Assembly (NCBI GenBank): GCA_025938055.1
Contig: JAICQC010000153.1
Coordinates: forward strand, 1-9,871
Source of the DNA: Anaerolineales bacterium
GTDB lineage: Bacteria > Chloroflexota > Anaerolineae > Anaerolineales > Villigracilaceae
Direction: 5' to 3'
DNA length: 9,871 bases
Shown here: one piece after another, positions 1 through 6,880 of the stretch
Layout: each line of letters begins with the position of its first letter
How positions within the stretch are numbered: position 1 is the stretch's first letter
The notes under the pieces: model-generated
Database searches by the model: none
Seen by the model: only the letters and a program-made list of their open reading frames with translations
Told to the model about the DNA's origin: nothing
Translations under genes and position numbers: made by a program

Positions 1-1011
1 ATCAAACGGTTGAGGTTCGGAGGTCCCGCCCAGGTTGTCCAACCAGCTCAACTCATCCTTTGAGGCGGCTGGCTGTGATGGCTGGCCTGGCTCTGAGCTT
101 CCACCGAACTGATTGAGCCAGCCCAGATCATCTCTCGAAGAGGCGGGTTGTTCGGGCTGCTGCTCTGGCTGAGCAGTTTCCTCGATGCCTCCCAGACGGT
201 CCAGCCAGCTAAGATCATCTTGAGAAGCTGAACCTTGTGACGGCGTGGAAGGCGTTTCAAAATCTGCCGTCCAATCCATTTTCTTTTTCGGGCTCTGCAG
301 ATCGCCCGTTTGTTTCGCGGCAGCTTCAAGGTTATGAAGCCAGCTCAGGTCTTCTTCCTCTTTGGGAGCCGATTCTTGCGCAGATGCGGGAGCTGAATCA
401 AAATTAGTAGACCAATCGCTATCGCCTGGTGCCCGGTCAGGGTCCAGCCCCGCAACTTCTTCGGGCTGATCTGCTGCCTGTGAAAACCATGCGGAAAGCT
501 CATCCTTCTCTTCATGAGCAGGCGATTGATCGCGCATACTCTCGAACGAGAAAGGAGCATTCTCCTGCGGAGATTCATCTGCCGCCTGAGGCTTGGATTC
601 ACTTTGATTAAACTGGGCAAAAAAATCCGTGCCCGACTCGGGTGTAGAAGTTGGGGAAGGCCTTGGCTTGTCAGCCGCAGTGAGACTTGCCAGCCAGTCA
701 GGGACATCTTCGTCGCCGGCGCTGCCCGACTGAGAGGCGAGTCCAGCCAGTAGATCGGGCGGTTCATCCTTCGCGGCGCCAGGCTGGGCAGCTGCTTGTG
801 CGGCATCTTCCTCGGCTGAATCTCTCGCCTGCTGGCGCATGTCCTTAAGCCAGTCCGGGAGTTTAGGTTCCAGCTCACCTGTGTTTTTCTTTGTGGGGGT
901 TTGCCCGCTTCGCAGCGCGGAGTCGGGTTTGAGAGGCGTCTGGCAAAACTGACAGACATCCAGAAGGTCGGGGTTGTCCTTTCCACAATTTGGGCAGCGG
1001 ATACTTGCCAT
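1..1011 (-). CDS. Zinc-ribbon protein with repeated Trp-Leu motifs, C-terminus beyond window
   Basis: The frame is open for 337 codons from an ATG at 1011 to the window edge, so the protein is partial at its C-terminus. Residues 6-23 form a zinc ribbon (Cys6, Cys9, Cys20, Cys23; CPNC then CQFC). The rest is acidic, Ser/Pro/Gln-rich and probably disordered, but it carries a recurring short motif of acidic residue, Leu or Val, Ser/Pro, Trp-Leu, two residues, Leu/Phe. Its Trp positions are 54, 106, 224, 269, 298 and 323, with a variant at 175 (AWF). A second motif (DWST/DWTA then Phe) at Trp200 and Trp247 precedes two of them, giving a unit of about 46 residues. The later copies end in GG. It starts 2 nt after the stop of the membrane-protein gene and has a G-rich ribosome site, so it is the last visible gene of the operon. 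No signal peptide or membrane helix is seen; a cytoplasmic role is inferred. Function unknown. Confidence 0.82.
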   Translation of the reverse strand, partial: MASIRCPNCGKDNPDLLDVCQFCQTPLKPDSALRSGQTPTKKNTGELEPKLPDWLKDMRQQARDSAEEDAAQAAAQPGAAKDEPPDLLAGLASQSGSAGDEDVPDWLASLTAADKPRPSPTSTPESGTDFFAQFNQSESKPQAADESPQENAPFSFESMRDQSPAHEEKDELSAWFSQAADQPEEVAGLDPDRAPGDSDWSTNFDSAPASAQESAPKEEEDLSWLHNLEAAAKQTGDLQSPKKKMDWTADFETPSTPSQGSASQDDLSWLDRLGGIEETAQPEQQPEQPASSRDDLGWLNQFGGSSEPGQPSQPAASKDELSWLDNLGGTSEPQPFD

Positions 1012-1013
1012 GA

Positions 1014-1625
1014 CTAGTTCCCCCCGTATGGACGATCCACACCGAATAAAACGCGCAAGCCCGTCAGCAAGGTTCCCAGCGCGATCCCGATCAGAAGGCC
1101 GCGCGCGCCGCCTCTGGAGAACATACCGAGGAAGTCGAGCATCGCCTGATCACTGGGGATAGCACCCAGAGGCGTCGGCATCATTAGGATCAGGAAGAGA
1201 ACGGCAACAACCAGGAACACAATACTCATCACATCCACACGCCGGCGCAGAAGGCGAATGCTGGCGTAGATCAACGTGACCGCCAGGATCGCCATCAGGG
1301 AGGCTTCCACGGGCACAATAATTGCGTTCATAGCAAACTGCATGCTCGGCGCATTCGGGCCCACCCACACACCAAGACCAAAAAATGTAACCAGCAGGGA
1401 AACAACCAGCAGAAGACCATACGCGCCGCCTTTTTGGCGCGAACGGAATTTATCCATTTGCACGGCAACGAGATTGAAAATGCCCACCAGCACAGCCATC
1501 CCCGCAATGACGACTGCCCAATCGAGGAGGAGAAGTCGCAGCGGCTCCAGTTGAGCCGGGAAGAAGTACCCCAGTAAAACAATTAAACCGGCAGCGATGG
1601 CGAAAGCTGCAGTGAAGATGCGCAT
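1014..1625 (-). CDS. Six-helix integral membrane protein of unknown function
   Basis: A 203-aa, very hydrophobic protein. Likely membrane segments lie at about residues 5-22, 34-55, 69-89, 97-121, 134-152 and 173-192. Basic loops (FRSRQK near 60-65 and LLRRRVD near 125-131) suggest cytoplasmic faces. A PxGAIPSDQAMLDFLGMFSR stretch between the last two helices is the longest polar loop. The ATG overlaps the TAA of the upstream gene (TAATG), and an AGGAG lies about 10 nt before it, so translation is probably coupled. The gene downstream begins 2 nt after its stop. I do not recognise a family. It is probably a partner of the two neighbouring products in one membrane complex, on operon evidence only. 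Confidence 0.85.
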   Translation of the reverse strand: MRIFTAAFAIAAGLIVLLGYFFPAQLEPLRLLLLDWAVVIAGMAVLVGIFNLVAVQMDKFRSRQKGGAYGLLLVVSLLVTFFGLGVWVGPNAPSMQFAMNAIIVPVEASLMAILAVTLIYASIRLLRRRVDVMSIVFLVVAVLFLILMMPTPLGAIPSDQAMLDFLGMFSRGGARGLLIGIALGTLLTGLRVLFGVDRPYGGN

Positions 1626-2359
1626 TAGAAGGGCGCTCCTACAAACTCCAGCAGGGAACCAACGACAATGGCAAGGATGATCAACCAGCGTAGAATATCC
1701 TGCACATTCAGGCTGGCTTCATGAGAAGCCCCGGCGCCCACATAGGCGCCTGCCGCATATAACTCCTCGCCGATCAACGGATCTTGCGATGAAACAAAAA
1801 ATATCGACTGCGCGGAGAGGTTATCACTGGCAGCGATCAAATTTGTGTCTTCACGATCGGAGGCTTCGGCGATCAAGCCGGCTTCTGTGCCCAGATCTCC
1901 CATCACAATATTTGCGGAGACGTTTTCATCGTGGATGATAGGAAGCGTTCCGGCTGCATAGGAGAAAGGGGTGAGCCCAGTCAGGCGCCCGGTGGTGAAG
2001 CGATACTGCTCCTCGGCGCCCGCGGCGCGATAACCAGACTGTAACGTATCCTGTGACAGAACAGCCAGTGAAGCATCACCGGAGGTCACGATCGGCGGGC
2101 GATCACTCACGGACGTGCGCTCGGCGAGACGCCTTAACATTGCCAGCCCAGCCAGAGCAGAACCGCCGCGTGCGGTGAAAAAGTTTCCGCGCCCGAGCGA
2201 GATGTGCAGCCGCGTGCCGTTCTCCACTGCCAGCCCCACAGAACGATTCAGCCGTTCGTAGGCGTCGATCAAACGCAAAGACCCGGGCGATCTTCGTCTC
2301 CAAAGAGTGAGTCCCAGGAAGAGGATCGCAGTGAGCAGCAGCAAACCCAGAGCCAACAT
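1625..2359 (-). CDS. Bitopic membrane protein resembling DUF6754
   Basis: A 244-aa protein with one hydrophobic helix at each end (about residues 2-20 and 222-240) and a soluble middle. After the first helix comes a basic stop-transfer patch (WRRRSP), which suggests that the middle domain is cytoplasmic. The middle has Gly/Ala-rich turns (SLGRGNFFTARGGSALAG near 54-71), a possible nucleotide- or ligand-binding-like alternation of strands and helices, and two acidic stretches. From memory it resembles the family Pfam names DUF6754, found in Anaerolineae; I could not check this. The ATG overlaps the stop of the preceding small gene as TAATG, with GGAGGG just upstream as ribosome site, and the stop overlaps the next ATG the same way. 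No enzyme motif is visible and the function is unknown. Confidence 0.85.
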   Translation of the reverse strand: MLALGLLLLTAILFLGLTLWRRRSPGSLRLIDAYERLNRSVGLAVENGTRLHISLGRGNFFTARGGSALAGLAMLRRLAERTSVSDRPPIVTSGDASLAVLSQDTLQSGYRAAGAEEQYRFTTGRLTGLTPFSYAAGTLPIIHDENVSANIVMGDLGTEAGLIAEASDREDTNLIAASDNLSAQSIFFVSSQDPLIGEELYAAGAYVGAGASHEASLNVQDILRWLIILAIVVGSLLEFVGAPF

Positions 2360-2595
2360 TATGAGCCCTCCCCACGCAGGTAGCGTGCAAAGGCTTGCAC
2401 TTCGTCATCTTCTTCGAGCATGTGAGCAAATGAGTTCCATTGTTTTCCACCCAGGAACGGTTGACTGATATAAAGTGCCTGCGCGCTCAGCAGGGTCAGG
2501 GGTGCCCCGGCTTCGAGGAGACACGAAGCAAGTCCATCCAGTTTGAAGCGGCGTAATGATTCAGCCCAATGCGACCAGTCTGCACGCGATTGCAT
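2359..2595 (-). CDS. 78-aa protein, first gene of the left operon, probably leaderless
   Basis: A small soluble protein beginning MQSRADWSHW. It is Trp/Leu-rich at the N-terminus, has Cys at residue 24, and an acidic, helix-prone C-terminus (MLEEDDEVQAFARYL). A GTG 42 nt further upstream (2637) would give 92 aa, but the ATG at 2595 is preferred: an extended -10 box (TGC then TATACT) ends 6 nt before it, so the transcript should begin at or next to the A of this ATG, and no Shine-Dalgarno is present. The longer start would lie upstream of that promoter. The stop is shared with the next start (TAATG). No family recognised. Its position as first gene of a coupled operon argues that it is a real protein and not a chance frame. 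Confidence 0.7.
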   Translation of the reverse strand: MQSRADWSHWAESLRRFKLDGLASCLLEAGAPLTLLSAQALYISQPFLGGKQWNSFAHMLEEDDEVQAFARYLRGEGS

Positions 2596-2601
2596 GAACA
2601 A

Positions 2602-2610
2602 AGTATAGCA
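2602..2610 (-). promoter_or_regulatory. Extended -10 promoter of the left operon, leaderless start
   Basis: Reading the minus strand, TGC is followed directly by TATACT (2607-2602), then TTGTTC and the ATG at 2595. TGn plus a 5/6 match to TATAAT is a classical extended -10, which can work without a good -35; none is seen. Transcription from the usual 7 nt downstream would start on the start codon. Confidence 0.6.
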
Positions 2611-2680
2611 TATTTTAAGACTCGCCTGACTCGCCACGCGCGGGTATAAGTTTCAGCCTCATTGCGAAATAAGGGTAATT

Positions 2681-2706
2681 TTGTCATTTCGTCCTCATAG
2701 TATAAT
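2681..2706 (+). promoter_or_regulatory. Promoter of the mutase-subunit/meaB gene group
   Basis: A perfect TATAAT lies at 2701-2706, leaving a leader of about 22 nt before the ATG at 2735. A TTGTCA (5/6 match to -35) is at 2681-2686, but its spacing to TATAAT is only 14 nt; with the weaker AATGAT at 2704-2709 the spacing would be 17. Which hexamer pair is used cannot be decided from sequence. A ribosome site GGAGG follows at 2726-2730, 4 nt before the ATG. Confidence 0.5.
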
Positions 2707-2734
2707 GATATGAGAATTTTTTCACGGAGGAACT

Positions 2735-3142
2735 ATGACGGATAAGAAGATCCGTGTGCTGGTTGCAAAACCCGGGCTCGATGGGCATGACCGCGGTGCG
2801 AAAGTCGTCGCGCGCGCCCTGCGCGATGCCGGTATGGAAGTCATCTACACGGGCTTGCGCCAGACCCCTGAAATGATCGCGGAAGCCGCGCTGCAGGAGG
2901 ATGTGGATGTAGTTGGCTTGTCCATCCTCTCCGGAGCGCATATGGCGCTTGCGCCTCGCATCCTGGAGCTTCTTAAGAAGAATGGACAGGATCAGGTGAA
3001 GGTCTTCATCGGAGGCATCATCCCGGATGAAGACATGCCACGCTTGCAAGAGATGGGCATCACGGGTATTTTTGGACCCGGTGCATCCACGGATGACATT
3101 ATTAAAAATGTCCGTGAGGCAGTGAAATTACGCAATACGTAA
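2735..3142 (+). CDS. Methylmalonyl-CoA mutase small (B12-binding) subunit
   Basis: A 135-aa protein that is a single cobalamin-binding Rossmann-like domain. The cobalamin signature DxHxxG is intact (Asp16, His18, Gly21 in [10 protein letters not shown]); His18 would be the lower axial ligand to cobalt. The second element GLSILSGAH (61-69) and the third, IGGIIP (92-97), are also present, followed by GVF/GIFGPG near the end. This layout matches the C-terminal domain of methylmalonyl-CoA mutase when encoded as a separate subunit, as in archaea and some Chloroflexota. With the large catalytic subunit, which is not in this window, it would interconvert (R)-methylmalonyl-CoA and succinyl-CoA. The adjacent meaB strongly supports this mutase over other B12 enzymes, though a related acyl-CoA mutase (ethylmalonyl- or isobutyryl-CoA) cannot be excluded. 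Good ribosome site GGAGG. The last codons form half of a hairpin. Confidence 0.92.
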   Translation: MTDKKIRVLVAKPGLDGHDRGAKVVARALRDAGMEVIYTGLRQTPEMIAEAALQEDVDVVGLSILSGAHMALAPRILELLKKNGQDQVKVFIGGIIPDEDMPRLQEMGITGIFGPGASTDDIIKNVREAVKLRNT

Positions 3143-3160
3143 CAGGTATTGCGTAATTTC
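3124..3160 (+). repeat. Perfect 15-bp inverted repeat over the stop codon, before meaB
   Basis: GAAATTACGCAATAC (3124-3138) and its exact reverse complement GTATTGCGTAATTTC (3146-3160) flank a 7-nt loop that holds most of the TAA stop (3140-3142). The left arm is coding sequence: the last five codons before the final Thr. It is followed by ATATTAG, not a T-run, so it is not a standard terminator. It may be an mRNA-stabilising or translation-tuning hairpin between the two genes, or a remnant of an inserted repeat. Confidence 0.85.
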
Positions 3161-3174
3161 ATATTAGTAGAGAG

Positions 3175-4185
3175 ATGTTGTTGACAACCCCCATATTGGA
3201 AGGAAACCGGCTCGCACTGGCACGTCTGTTGACGCAGGTGGAAAACGATTCGCCCGAGAGCCGCGCAGCACTGGCGGAACTCTTTCAACACACCGGCAGG
3301 GCACATCTTATTGGTGTTACCGGCGCACCGGGCACGGGCAAATCTTCGCTTGTCAATCAGCTTGCGTTGTACTACCGAAAGAACACGAACCCGCAGAATA
3401 AAGTTGCCATTGTAGCGGTCGACCCGTCGAGCCCGTTCACAGGCGGCGCTGTGCTCGGTGACCGCGTTCGCATGCGTGATCTTTCGGGCGATGAGGGTGT
3501 CTTCATCCGTTCGATGGCAACGCGTGGATCGCTGGGTGGGATCGCGCGAAAAACTGCATCGGTAGTGCAAGTCTTCGACGCTGCGGGATATGAGATCATT
3601 ATCATCGAAACGGTCGGCGCCGGGCAGAGCGAAGTGGACGTGGCGCGGCTCGCACACACCACGGTTGTGGTGGAGGCACCCGGGCTCGGTGACGATATCC
3701 AGGCGATCAAGGCTGGCATTCTGGAGATCGCCGATGTGCTGGTAATCAACAAGGCAGACCGCCCGGGCGTGGAAAACACGGAACGCGCACTGCGCTCCAT
3801 GCTCGCGCTGGCTCACCCGACAAAGCGGGTGTATCGTCATCATGGAAGGGCGATGTCCATTTCGGAGCCGGAAATCGATCCAAAGATGTGGATTCCGCCC
3901 GTGATCAAAACAGTTGCCACGGAAGGCAAAGGCATGGAGGAGCTGGCCGCCTCCATTGCAAAACACGCTGAGCACTTGCGCCAGAGCGGAGACTGGACCG
4001 CTCGCGACCGCGCCCGCCTCGGTTCCGAGATGGAGGCGCTCCTGCGAGAGGCATTGATGGACCGCTTTATGGAGGGCGTCGAGCAGCAAACGTATGACAA
4101 GTTGGTGGAGGAGGTCGTGGACAGGAACATCTCCCCGTACGAAGCCGTTAAATCCCTGTTGAATGAAAAGCGCACATCGATATGA
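3175..4185 (+). CDS. meaB: MeaB-type GTPase chaperone of methylmalonyl-CoA mutase
   Basis: A 336-aa G3E-family GTPase of the MeaB/ArgK type, of normal length. It has an N-terminal helical segment (LEGNRLALARLLTQVEND), Walker A GAPGTGKSS (50-58), VDPSSPFTGGAVLGDRVRM (82-100), the switch region ETVGAGQSEVD (145-155), EAPGLGDDIQAIKAG (167-181) and the guanine-specificity motif NKAD (192-195). The C-terminal part is helical and would mediate dimerisation. Family members gate cofactor delivery to, and protect and reactivate, adenosylcobalamin-dependent methylmalonyl-CoA mutase; the gene lies 32 nt after the B12-binding subunit. The start at 3175 fits the usual N-terminus, but the ribosome site is weak (only TAGAGAG) and a 15-bp hairpin ends 14 nt before it, so expression may be lower than, or coupled to, the upstream gene. 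An old name for the family is 'LAO/AO transport ATPase'; that role is not supported here. Confidence 0.95.
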   Translation: MLLTTPILEGNRLALARLLTQVENDSPESRAALAELFQHTGRAHLIGVTGAPGTGKSSLVNQLALYYRKNTNPQNKVAIVAVDPSSPFTGGAVLGDRVRMRDLSGDEGVFIRSMATRGSLGGIARKTASVVQVFDAAGYEIIIIETVGAGQSEVDVARLAHTTVVVEAPGLGDDIQAIKAGILEIADVLVINKADRPGVENTERALRSMLALAHPTKRVYRHHGRAMSISEPEIDPKMWIPPVIKTVATEGKGMEELAASIAKHAEHLRQSGDWTARDRARLGSEMEALLREALMDRFMEGVEQQTYDKLVEEVVDRNISPYEAVKSLLNEKRTSI

Positions 4186-4220
4186 CATATGGAAAAGGTT
4201 CTTACCGGTAAGGAGCGAGG

Positions 4221-5210
4221 ATGTCGCAGCACACACACGGAATGAAAATGTATGGGGATATCAAATTATATGCAGGCTCAGGCTCGCCCGACCTGGCGCA
4301 GAAGATCGCAGATTACCTCGAACAACGGTTAAGCCCTCGTGAAATTATCCAGTTCCCTAATGAGAATATTTTTGTAAAATTAAATAACAGCGCTCGCGGG
4401 CAGGATGTCTACGTCATCCAGACGACCTCTTCGCCTGTCCATTACAACCTGATGGAATTGCTGATCATGATCCAGACCGTACGCCTGGATTCGGCCGCGC
4501 GCATTACTGCGGTCGTTCCTTACCTTTGTTATGGACGCTCGGACAAAAAGGACCAGCCGCGGGTCCCGATCACTGCGCGTCTTGTGGCAGATATGATCGA
4601 GAGCGCGGGCGCAGACCGCTATATGACCCTCGATCCGCATGCCGGGCAGATCCAGGGTTTCTTCTCCATCCCCGGCGATGTATTGACTGCCTCGCATATG
4701 GTCAGTGGTTACATTAAGGAGAACCTGCGGGCTGGGATGAAGGACCCGGTGGTGGTCGCCACCGACCTGGGCTTCGCCAAGAAGGGACGCAACTATGCCC
4801 TCGACCTGGATGTGCCCATCGCCTTTATCGAAAAGCGCCGTACAGATAATAGCGCCAAAGCCGAAGCCCTCACGCTCATCGGTGATGTGAGAGGGCACGA
4901 TGTTATCATTGTGGATGATGAAGTGGACACTGGCGGTTCCATCGCGCAGGCAGTGGAGGTGGTGACAAACCATGGTGCACGTGATATCTACCTGGCTTTT
5001 ATCCATCCCATTTTCTCGAAGAACGCCGCCCACAGGCTGGCAGCCCTGCCCATCAAACGGATCATAACCACCGATACGGTGAGCATCCCAGCCGAAAAAA
5101 TGGAGCCCCTGCGAGACCGTCTTACGATCATATCCATTGCGCCGTTATTGGGTGAAGTCATCCGACGCGCCCATGAGGGACGCAGTGTTGGAGAAATGTT
5201 CAACGAATAG
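4221..5210 (+). CDS. prs: Ribose-phosphate pyrophosphokinase, divergent
   Basis: A 329-aa protein of the PRPP synthetase family (ribose 5-phosphate plus ATP to PRPP plus AMP; precursor of nucleotides, His and Trp). The visible landmarks, in order, are: SARGQDVYVIQ (57-67); VPYLCYGRSDKKD (99-111), matching the ATP-site YxxYxRQD region with Ser for Gln; LDPHAGQIQGFF (137-148) with the conserved His140; EKRR (204-207), the catalytic flexible loop with its Lys and Arg; and VDDEVDTGGS (231-240), the ribose-phosphate/PRPP loop. Two motifs depart from the common class I form. FSDGE reads FPNEN (45-49), changing both acidic residues that contact adenine. SPDVGG reads ATDLGF (180-185). It may be a divergent but active enzyme or a specialised paralog. 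AAGGAG (4210-4215) sits 5 nt before the chosen ATG; ATGs at codons 8 and 10 are less well placed. Confidence 0.9.
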   Translation: MSQHTHGMKMYGDIKLYAGSGSPDLAQKIADYLEQRLSPREIIQFPNENIFVKLNNSARGQDVYVIQTTSSPVHYNLMELLIMIQTVRLDSAARITAVVPYLCYGRSDKKDQPRVPITARLVADMIESAGADRYMTLDPHAGQIQGFFSIPGDVLTASHMVSGYIKENLRAGMKDPVVVATDLGFAKKGRNYALDLDVPIAFIEKRRTDNSAKAEALTLIGDVRGHDVIIVDDEVDTGGSIAQAVEVVTNHGARDIYLAFIHPIFSKNAAHRLAALPIKRIITTDTVSIPAEKMEPLRDRLTIISIAPLLGEVIRRAHEGRSVGEMFNE

Positions 5211-5284
5211 CGATTAGCAGTCAGCCATGAGCCTTTCGCTGGCAGAATACAGGCTGACCGCCACTCGCTAAAAGCTAATCGCTA
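5208..5284 (+). repeat. Nested inverted repeat filling the prs-mutM gap
   Basis: The outer arms TAGCGATTAGC (5208-5218) and GCTAATCGCTA (5274-5284) are perfect 11-bp complements; the left arm begins with the TAG stop of prs. Inside are further complementary arms GTCAGCC (5220-5226) and GGCTGAC (5252-5258). The element runs to within 3 nt of the mutM ATG. There is no T-run after it, so it is unlikely to be a terminator; it looks like a small palindromic intergenic element. Confidence 0.75.
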
Positions 5285-5287
5285 CCT

Positions 5288-6106
5288 ATGCCTGAACTAC
5301 CCGAAGTTGAAACGATTGCGCGCAAACTACGACCGCACCTGCTCGGAAAGACCATCGAAGATGCGCAGGTACTCTGGGCGCGCACGCTCGCGTTCCCCTC
5401 ACCGAGGAAATTCAGAGAACTTGTCAGAGGCCAGGAGATCAAGGAAGTCACGCGCCGCGCCAAATACTTCATCATGCGCCTGTCTGATTTCAGCCTGCTG
5501 ATCCACCTGCGCATGAGCGGTGACCTTGTGATCAAAGAAGGTAAAATTAAACCCGAAAAACATGACCGGTTGATATTAACGCTGCGACAGGCAGAGTCCC
5601 TCGAGGGCGACTTAAGCAACCTGGTCTTCAATGACACACGGAAGTTCGGGCGCGTGTGGCTGACGAACAGCCCCGATGAGGTGCTTGGCAACCTCGGACC
5701 CGAGCCGTTGAGCAGAAGATTCACACCGGAATGGCTCCATATGGCACTGCATGGAAAACACCGCCAGCTCAAACCCTTATTGCTCGATCAGACGTTCATC
5801 GCTGGTCTCGGTAACATTTATGCCGATGAATCTCTGCACCTGGCAAAGCTGCATCCGCTGGCTGTATCTGATTCGGTCACGGCAAACGAAGCGGAAGCGC
5901 TGCATGAAGCGGTCCGCAAAGTTTTAAAAGAAGGTATTCGCCGGAATGGCGCCTCCTTTGATTGGGTTTATCGCGGCGGCGAATATCATTTCCGAGTCTA
6001 TGATCGGGCAGGCAAACCCTGCGCCGTCTGTGGAACGAATATCGAACGAATTATCGTTGGTCAACGAAGCACTCATTTTTGCCCGACATGTCAAACAGTA
6101 AGGTGA
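5288..6106 (+). CDS. mutM: Formamidopyrimidine-DNA glycosylase (8-oxoguanine repair)
   Basis: A 272-aa protein, full length for Fpg/MutM. The N-terminus is PELPEVET after Met: Pro2 becomes the Schiff-base nucleophile and Glu3 the general acid. Lys59 in RRAKYF contacts DNA phosphate. HLRMSGDL, NDTRKFGRVWL and the helix-two-turn-helix segment DQTFIAGLGNIYADE are all intact, and the C-terminus is a complete zinc finger (CAVCG then CPTCQ). It removes 8-oxoguanine and ring-opened purines from DNA and nicks the abasic site by beta,delta-elimination. The PELPEV start fixes the ATG at 5288. No Shine-Dalgarno is visible, because the inverted repeat occupies the upstream sequence. The next gene starts 3 nt after its stop, so the two are probably co-translated. 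Confidence 0.97.
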   Translation: MPELPEVETIARKLRPHLLGKTIEDAQVLWARTLAFPSPRKFRELVRGQEIKEVTRRAKYFIMRLSDFSLLIHLRMSGDLVIKEGKIKPEKHDRLILTLRQAESLEGDLSNLVFNDTRKFGRVWLTNSPDEVLGNLGPEPLSRRFTPEWLHMALHGKHRQLKPLLLDQTFIAGLGNIYADESLHLAKLHPLAVSDSVTANEAEALHEAVRKVLKEGIRRNGASFDWVYRGGEYHFRVYDRAGKPCAVCGTNIERIIVGQRSTHFCPTCQTVR

Positions 6107-6109
6107 ATT

Positions 6110-6874
6110 ATGAACTTTGATTGGTCTATTGTTGGCTGGATCGCCGGACTGGTGTTTGTGTATCTATTCGGTCTATTCGAGGGTCGCGGTCAGGGGTACA
6201 AGAAGCGAAAAGCCGAAGAAGGACTGGAACAGAAAGAAGCGCCTCCTCCCACGGCTGTCAAGACGGAAACCATCACAGTGGATGACCCGGGTCTGCTGCG
6301 CCTCAAGAACGAAAACGGATCGTTTGTGCTCGACCTGGACGGCACCCGGCTGAATCCGATATCGTTATCTTCCGAACAGCGCAGACGCCTGATCGAAATG
6401 TTGAGTATCGTCCGACCCTGGCTGGAGGGCAAACCCGCGCCTGCGCCAGCCGCCAAGACTTCTGCACCGCCTGCTCCTCAGCCTGCAGCGCCAACAATCG
6501 ATGACCGCCTGAATACCTTTGGTGGCGACTCGCCTCCGAGCAAGCCTGCTTCGCCCCCACCTGTAGCACCTCCTGCCCAACGGCCTGCACAACCTCCCGC
6601 CTCGCGTTCTTCGACCATCGCGAAAGAGGACCGTCCCGCCGCGCCTGCCAGCAGTATCGTGGGACAGATCGACAACATCCTGCAGAGCCGCCTGGCAGGG
6701 ACGCACCTTGAGGACCGCGGCATCTTCCTTGCGCAATCACCGGAGGGCGGCGTGATCGTATATGTCGGTCTGACGCGCTACAATGGGATCGACGATGTGC
6801 CGGACGCCGAGATTAAATCTGCGATCCGCTCGGCGATTTCAGAATGGGAAAACAAATATACGCCGGGCTTGTAG
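6110..6874 (+). CDS. Membrane-anchored protein with proline-rich linker, unknown function
   Basis: A 254-aa protein with an N-terminal membrane helix (about residues 7-23), then a basic cytoplasmic-type patch (GQGYKKRK), a small folded segment (58-106, including NENGSFVLDLDGTRLNP), a Pro/Ala-rich low-complexity linker (about 108-180) and a conserved-looking C-terminal domain (181-254; SSIVGQIDNILQSRL, GVIVYVGLTRYNGIDDVPD). The linker would let the C-terminal domain reach away from the membrane. It begins 3 nt after mutM, and its ribosome site AAGGTGA contains the mutM stop codon, so translation is probably coupled. I do not recognise the family; a role with DNA repair is not shown, only adjacency. 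It ends 6 nt from the convergent stress-protein gene, with a T7 run but no convincing hairpin. Confidence 0.85.
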   Translation: MNFDWSIVGWIAGLVFVYLFGLFEGRGQGYKKRKAEEGLEQKEAPPPTAVKTETITVDDPGLLRLKNENGSFVLDLDGTRLNPISLSSEQRRRLIEMLSIVRPWLEGKPAPAPAAKTSAPPAPQPAAPTIDDRLNTFGGDSPPSKPASPPPVAPPAQRPAQPPASRSSTIAKEDRPAAPASSIVGQIDNILQSRLAGTHLEDRGIFLAQSPEGGVIVYVGLTRYNGIDDVPDAEIKSAIRSAISEWENKYTPGL

Positions 6875-6880
6875 GTTTTT

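Noticed and set aside
345..986. Minus-strand 213-codon frame in the zinc-ribbon region
   Set aside because: Offset frame of the 1-1011 gene. Only the latter has the CPNC/CQFC ribbon, the WL repeats and operon spacing.
4201..4212. Perfect 12-nt palindrome CTTACCGGTAAG before prs
   Set aside because: It could be an operator, but it is short, has no second copy nearby, and its right arm is shared with the Shine-Dalgarno of prs.
2992..4236. Long minus-strand open frame (about 414 codons) opposite meaB
   Set aside because: The plus strand carries a complete MeaB with all GTPase motifs. The minus-strand product is His/Cys/Arg-rich without family features, a typical antisense shadow.
4380..5033. 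Minus-strand open frame opposite prs
   Set aside because: It overlaps the full length of a clear PRPP synthetase and has no recognisable motif.
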